This document shows, in pieces, positions 59,599-64,000 of a DNA stretch of 64,000 bases (within the stretch, counting starts at the first letter, position 1; every line of letters begins with the position of its first letter). Made by a program: the position numbers and the translations under genes. Origin of the DNA: Carnobacteriaceae bacterium zg-84 (GTDB taxonomy: Bacteria > Bacillota > Bacilli > Lactobacillales > Aerococcaceae); assembly GCA_013874835.1 (NCBI GenBank), contig CP059430.1, forward strand, positions 1,196,864-1,260,863, given 5' to 3'. A model generated the notes under the pieces. The model made no database searches, was not told the origin of the DNA, and saw only the letters and a program-made list of their open reading frames with translations.

Positions 59599-59638
59599 AA
59601 AAAGGCAGCGAGTGGCTAATGCCATTCACTGCCTTTTT
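59599..59638 (-). terminator. Terminator of the SNF2 helicase gene
   Basis: AAAAAGGCAG pairs with CTGCCTTTTT, with an inner GAGTGGC/GCCATTC stem and TAAT loop. On the minus strand CTGCCTTTTTTACT follows. Confidence 0.9.
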
Positions 59639-59679
59639 CACTATTTCTTTATACAATACAATTTGATGAAAAGTCTATT

Positions 59680-62600
59680 TTATTCAATACCTAAAATATC
59701 TTTAATATCATCATTTGTTAACTCATGACGCATCATCACATCATTGACAACTTCATCAAAAATAGCTTTCTTTTGTTGTTGCATATCATTCATCTTATCT
59801 TCAATAGTTCCTTGAGAAATCAATCGGTATACTTGTACCGTTTTTTTCTGACCAATACGATGCGAGCGTCCCATTGCCTGTTCTTCAACAGCAGGATTCC
59901 ACCATAAATCATACAAAATAATGGTATCGGCACTCGTTAAGTTTAATCCTGTTCCTCCAGCTCGTAATGAGATAAAAAAGACATCGTGTTTTCCAGCATT
60001 AAATGCTTTAACCATATCCATTCGTTGTTTTGTATTTGTTTGCCCCGTTAACATAAAACTATCGTGTCCCATGTTTTTTAAAGCATCTTGTAAGATAGCA
60101 AGCATACTTGTAAATTGAGAAAAAACTAATAAACGATGCCCTCCAGCAATAGCCGTTTCAACAAGTGTTAAAAATTGTTCTAATTTACCAACATCACCGA
60201 CATAATCATCCATAATCAATTTTGGATGACAACAAATTTGGCGTAAGCGTGTTAATCCAGATAAAATTTCTAATTTATTTTTTGTAAATTCTTCACTAGA
60301 ATAATGCGCTACTCTTGTTTGAATATTTTGCAAATACCCTAAATATAATGCTTTTTGTTCTTTACTCAGTTCATTATACAAAACTGTTTCAATTTTTTCG
60401 GGTAATTCTGTTAATACATCTGATTTTAATCGGCGTAATAAAAATGGTTTTGCCATTTTTGCGATTGTTTTTGTATCTAATTTTTTATAATCTCGAACAT
60501 GTGGAAATAAACCTGGTAGAATAAGTGAAAAAATAGACCAAAAGTCTTCTTTTCTATTTTCAATAGGTGTACCACTCAATGCAAAAATAACATGCGCAGA
60601 TAAATGGCGTAAACTACGATGTAGTTTTGTCGTGTAATTTTTAACCATTTGTGATTCATCTAATACAATGGCATGCCACTGTTTTTCTTTATATGAACGT
60701 TCATCTTGTCTAAAACTTTGATAAGATGTGATATATATTTGCACATCTTTTTTCAAGTTATCTAATCTATCTTGTTTTAACCCATTTACAATTTCTACTG
60801 ATAGATTAGGTGCAAATGTATCAAATTCGTGCTTCCAATTATAAACTAACGAAGCTGGACACACAATTAAGTTCGGCCGATTATTCGTTTTCTGTTCTTC
60901 TATCTCACTTAATAAATAAGCTATCGTTTGGATTGTTTTACCTAGTCCCATGTCATCTGCTAAAATACCGCCAAATTGATGTGCAGATAACATTTTTAAC
61001 CATTTAAATCCATAAACTTGATAATCTTTTAATGTTGTTTTTAAACTCTTTGGTATAGATGCACGAAATAACTCTGGATGCGTTAAGTCATAGACTAAAT
61101 TAGAAAAATAATCATCCATATTAATATTTTTGTGTAAATCAGATACTAAGTGTAGTGCTTGTGTTTGATGTAATTGAATATGGCCGTCTTTTAACACATC
61201 TTTTGAGCGTAACTGATTTAAAATATGATGAACATCTTGAAAAACATCATCTCTTAAATCAATAAATTGCCCATTATCCAACTGATAATAGTGATCATTT
61301 TCTTGAATATGCTGTAAAATCTTAGAAATATCTTTATCAGAAATACCATCAATATTAAAAGATATATCGAGTAAAGAACCTTGTGTATCAAATCGTATCA
61401 TTGGTATATCAACTTGAAAGGCTTTATCTTGTAAATCTTCAGACAAAATAACATGACTAAAATCATTCAACTGTGTTTTTTCACGTGATAGAAAATCATA
61501 GAATGTATCTGTAGAATGTAAATACTTTTCAAATCGCTCTCCTTTTTTAGAAAAACCTAATGTTAACAATTTATTTTCCAATCGAATAGCATCTTCTACA
61601 TTATACTGATCGAATACATCTGTATTTGTTTGTATATCAATCCATAATGTATCGTCTTCTTTCGTCACATAAAGATCTGGCCTATATGTTTGTTTTTTCA
61701 CAATATAACTACCATCATAATGGATATGTGTAATTTGTTCCAATAAAGGTATTGTATAATTTATAAAATCAGAAATATTTTCTGTTTTTATCAGAATAGG
61801 TTTTATTTTACGACTATCAAAAATATCTAATAATAACTCATAAATCGGCAATAAATCTTTATCTATTTTATAGAAATGAGTTTCTATTCTAAGTAACATA
61901 AAATCATCTAATATATCCAATAAATGAGGATGTTCTAAAGAACATTCTAACCCTAAACGATGTTTATTCACATAAAAATGAAGAGGCGCTTTTTCTTCAG
62001 AATAATGATAAGTTTCAACAACATGGTCATTTAATACAAATATTACATTTTTTAAATGAGAGGTAATTTCCAAACATTCTGCTACTACCAATGGATGAAT
62101 TTGAAGATATTTTAAACTAGGTACATACACATCAGGTTCAGAATACGAAAATACTTTTTTCAAAAAAACAAATAAGTGATGTGTCTGTTGATCGACTGCA
62201 TAATCTTGCCAATCAATCGCATCTTTACTACCTAATGTATACGTCCTACGCTCAAAATACGTATATATTAACTCTGGTATACTTTTTACGACATATAATT
62301 TCTGTTTCCCAATTTTTAAAGAAATCAATAATCGTCTATCTCGCCATTGTGTTGTCATATTCAATGTTACTTCTACTTTGATAAAAGACGTATCAATTTC
62401 CATTTTTTTAGTTTGTGTATATAACGACTTACTTAAACGATTTAATCGAGCTGCTGTGTCAACAACTTGATGCTTTAATTGATGAGATACACTTCTTTCA
62501 TATCCTTGCATATTTAAATATAATTCAGCAGCTAAAATATGTTTACAATAGCCATGTTCTTTAGAGTATTGACAATCACAAATATCCTTTCCTGTACTTG

Positions 62601-62754
62601 TTGCATCTAAGTAAACAGAAAATAATTGATTGTGGTCTAAAATTTCTGAGAACCATACCGTTGAGGTCGGATACTTCACAATACTCAAGACCCTATTTTC
62701 TTGTACTAATTGCTTTGCTTCATCTATCATTTTATTTGATATACCATTGCTCAT
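59680..62754 (-). CDS. SNF2-family ATPase/helicase with SWIM zinc finger
   Basis: 1024 residues from ATG at 62754 (after GAGGAGGATACG). N-terminal SWIM zinc finger with Cys59, Cys61, Cys70 and His72 (ICDCQYSKEHGYCKHI), a long ~500-residue middle region of the bacterial SNF2-associated type, then the RecA-like pair: DYQVYGFKWLKMLSAHQFGGILADDMGLGKTIQT (motif I), VLDESQMVKN (motif II), FALSGTPIENRKEDFWSIF (motif III), GHRLLVFSQFTS, FFISLRAGGTGLNLTSADTIILYDLWWNPAVEEQAMGRSHRIGQ (V/VI). DNA-translocating ATPase common in Firmicutes; may interact with RNA polymerase or repair. Monocistronic. Confidence 0.93.
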   Translation of the reverse strand: MSNGISNKMIDEAKQLVQENRVLSIVKYPTSTVWFSEILDHNQLFSVYLDATSTGKDICDCQYSKEHGYCKHILAAELYLNMQGYERSVSHQLKHQVVDTAARLNRLSKSLYTQTKKMEIDTSFIKVEVTLNMTTQWRDRRLLISLKIGKQKLYVVKSIPELIYTYFERRTYTLGSKDAIDWQDYAVDQQTHHLFVFLKKVFSYSEPDVYVPSLKYLQIHPLVVAECLEITSHLKNVIFVLNDHVVETYHYSEEKAPLHFYVNKHRLGLECSLEHPHLLDILDDFMLLRIETHFYKIDKDLLPIYELLLDIFDSRKIKPILIKTENISDFINYTIPLLEQITHIHYDGSYIVKKQTYRPDLYVTKEDDTLWIDIQTNTDVFDQYNVEDAIRLENKLLTLGFSKKGERFEKYLHSTDTFYDFLSREKTQLNDFSHVILSEDLQDKAFQVDIPMIRFDTQGSLLDISFNIDGISDKDISKILQHIQENDHYYQLDNGQFIDLRDDVFQDVHHILNQLRSKDVLKDGHIQLHQTQALHLVSDLHKNINMDDYFSNLVYDLTHPELFRASIPKSLKTTLKDYQVYGFKWLKMLSAHQFGGILADDMGLGKTIQTIAYLLSEIEEQKTNNRPNLIVCPASLVYNWKHEFDTFAPNLSVEIVNGLKQDRLDNLKKDVQIYITSYQSFRQDERSYKEKQWHAIVLDESQMVKNYTTKLHRSLRHLSAHVIFALSGTPIENRKEDFWSIFSLILPGLFPHVRDYKKLDTKTIAKMAKPFLLRRLKSDVLTELPEKIETVLYNELSKEQKALYLGYLQNIQTRVAHYSSEEFTKNKLEILSGLTRLRQICCHPKLIMDDYVGDVGKLEQFLTLVETAIAGGHRLLVFSQFTSMLAILQDALKNMGHDSFMLTGQTNTKQRMDMVKAFNAGKHDVFFISLRAGGTGLNLTSADTIILYDLWWNPAVEEQAMGRSHRIGQKKTVQVYRLISQGTIEDKMNDMQQQKKAIFDEVVNDVMMRHELTNDDIKDILGIE

Positions 62755-62828
62755 CGTATCCTCCTCACTCAACTAAATTGTAATTTTATCATACCATACT
62801 TTTGACCATTACAGTAGTAACTACTCTT

Positions 62829-63506
62829 TTACTCAACAATAGACACTAGCCTGATTTTCATAATATCTTTATGTAAGGATAAATCCTCAACAATATTGAC
62901 TAAAGAAATATCTTTTGGCAAATGAATTGTAAAAATATTACGATACACATTTCTACCGTCCACATTTTGTACATCGAATAAAACATCATTCAATTCAATA
63001 GAATATTTTGAAAAATATTCATTTAAAAAGGCTTTTGTTTCTAGTCTATGCACAAATTGAACTTCTAATCTTTTCACATTCGGAACATGTACAATAAAAC
63101 GGATGATTGTTAAAGAAAAAACAACTGCTAGAAAACTTAAACAAGCAATTTTATAATATCCCATACCTAAAGCAATACCAATGCCTGCCGATGTCCATAA
63201 AGAAGCCGCCGTTGTTAACCCCGCTACTCTTTGTTTCGTCACAACAATTGTGCCCGCACCTAAAAAACCTATCCCACTTACAATAGGGGCTAATAAACGT
63301 ACTTGGTCAACATCTATTTCTGGATGAATACTTAATTTCTCATAAAAAACTGCACTTTGAATAAGAGCAACTGTCGTTGCACCTACACATACTAAAATAT
63401 GTGTTCTAAGTCCTGCCGGTCTACTTTTTCGTTGTCTGTCATAGCCTATAACACCTGCAAAAATAATAGCTAAAACTAATCGAATCGCAATATCTTGCGT
63501 TGTCAT
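62829..63506 (-). CDS. MgtC/SapB family membrane protein
   Basis: 225 residues. Four to five membrane helices in the first ~140 residues with family signatures AIIFAGVIGYDRQRKSRPAGLRTHILVCVGATTVALIQ and LLAPIVSGIGFLGAGTIVVTKQRVAGLTTAASLWTSAGIGIALGMGYY. The ~85-residue cytoplasmic C-terminus (VPNVKRLEVQFVHRLETKAFLNEYF) is the ACT-like part of longer MgtC homologues. MgtC proteins affect F-ATPase or magnesium balance; the role here is unknown. Short gap to the helicase gene with no terminator. Confidence 0.9.
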   Translation of the reverse strand: MTTQDIAIRLVLAIIFAGVIGYDRQRKSRPAGLRTHILVCVGATTVALIQSAVFYEKLSIHPEIDVDQVRLLAPIVSGIGFLGAGTIVVTKQRVAGLTTAASLWTSAGIGIALGMGYYKIACLSFLAVVFSLTIIRFIVHVPNVKRLEVQFVHRLETKAFLNEYFSKYSIELNDVLFDVQNVDGRNVYRNIFTIHLPKDISLVNIVEDLSLHKDIMKIRLVSIVE

Positions 63507-63623
63507 CTATATATCCTCCTTTATGATAACGCTTAATTTCGTAAACTTTAGTATACCATAAACGGTAAAAAATATCATCTATGAAAACATCTAGACAAGA
63601 GCATATTGTTGTACTTTAAAAAT

Positions 63624-63659
63624 AAGGCTCTTCGCCAACTGAGGTTGGCGAAGAGCCTT
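63624..63659 (-). terminator. Terminator of the gene at the right edge
   Basis: Sixteen-base arms AAGGCTCTTCGCCAAC and GTTGGCGAAGAGCCTT with loop TGAG form a perfect stem; on the minus strand ATTTTTAAAG follows. Confidence 0.92.
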
Positions 63660-63673
63660 CATATAGATTACAT

Positions 63674-64000
63674 TCATTGTTGTTGCTGTTTATGTTCAAA
63701 TGCTTTTTTTTGCCATATATAACATGCTTTTGAGTCAATCACTAATAGCATAAATGTATTAATTAAAATAACAATAACATCATTATTTTGTTTTATCAGA
63801 TATGTCTGTATTTCTACTAGAATCGTAACAATATCAACAATAATAAAGAAAATATACGATGCAGATTTTCCTCTAATTAACAAAAAACGTGCCAACATTC
63901 CTAGTATAAAAACTAAAAAATTACCAATAATTAACACGATGTTTTGTTTGTCTTCTACAATATATGTATATAAAACAAAGAATAAAATACATCCTCCAAT
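63674..64000 (-). CDS. Membrane protein, 5' end outside window, possibly PnuC-like
   Basis: The frame is open without a stop from 63674 to the window edge, giving at least 108 residues; a GTG at 63937 is unlikely to be the real start because hydrophobic coding sequence (CILFFVLYTYIV) continues upstream. At least three membrane segments: around IVLIIGNFLVFILGMLARFLLI, SYIFFIIVDIVTILVEI and DVIVILINTFMLLVI. The C-terminal pattern (helix, VDIVTI, polar turn, helix, W-Q-K-K) loosely resembles the end of PnuC nicotinamide riboside transporters. This is a weak guess. Confidence 0.55.
   Translation of the reverse strand: MGGCILFFVLYTYIVEDKQNIVLIIGNFLVFILGMLARFLLIRGKSASYIFFIIVDIVTILVEIQTYLIKQNNDVIVILINTFMLLVIDSKACYIWQKKAFEHKQQQQ

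Overview
The window is AT-rich and gene-dense. Gene content and order point to a low-GC Gram-positive of the order Lactobacillales: a cggR-gap-pgk-tpiA-gpmI-eno glycolytic operon, two T-box leaders, sortase-anchored and lipoprotein surface proteins, PotABCD, PepQ, PrsA and a Streptococcus-type enolase. The family cannot be fixed from sequence alone; a Carnobacteriaceae-like organism such as Granulicatella would fit, but this is a guess. No rRNA, tRNA, CRISPR array, transposase gene or prophage was recognised.

Layout. 1-5.6 kb: the start of a methionine transporter ATPase (metN) behind a Met-specific T-box, an NlpC/P60 cell-wall hydrolase, and an Rrf2 regulator followed by a quinone-type oxidoreductase and an alpha/beta hydrolase, with matching palindromic operators; then pepQ on the other strand. 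5.7-13.2 kb: an ABC exporter, rsgA-rpe-thiN, and a four-gene operon of a CovRS/ArlRS-like two-component system with DUF948 and YtxH envelope proteins. 13.3-26.3 kb: housekeeping operons on the minus strand (aspartokinase-mnmG, mnmE, mreCD, greA, and folD-xseA-xseB-ispA-tlyA-recN). 26.4-29.3 kb, plus strand: a membrane-anchored HTH protein, a LysM-like MltG relative without a catalytic domain, rpsT, and a secreted CAP-domain protein with a long N/T/P/E-rich linker. 29.4-38.3 kb: a GNAT enzyme, the complete lower-glycolysis operon with its regulator CggR, and a flavodoxin-fold oxidoreductase overlapping a 57-codon gene. 38.4-46 kb: uvrC, prsA, the psuK-psuG pseudouridine catabolism operon, and nrdDG (anaerobic ribonucleotide reductase without an ATP-cone, behind a probable NrdR box pair). 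46-55.4 kb: valS, a decayed flavin-reductase-like gene, a GNAT enzyme, a flavin reductase, a second T-box that reads best as valine-specific, and a 1561-residue LPXTG-anchored subtilisin-type protease. 55.6-64 kb: potABCD, a SWIM/SNF2 helicase, an MgtC-family protein and a membrane protein cut by the window edge.

The observations most worth following are the valine-type T-box separated from valS by two unrelated genes and a pseudogene; the Rrf2 operator pair; the NrdR box with an ATP-cone-less NrdD; a Cys-rich C-terminal tail on phosphoglycerate kinase; a 22-bp perfect inverted repeat after prsA that resembles an insertion-sequence end; and a terminator-like hairpin in the mnmE leader. No wholly new multi-gene system was found; most of the window is ordinary core genome with interesting regulation.
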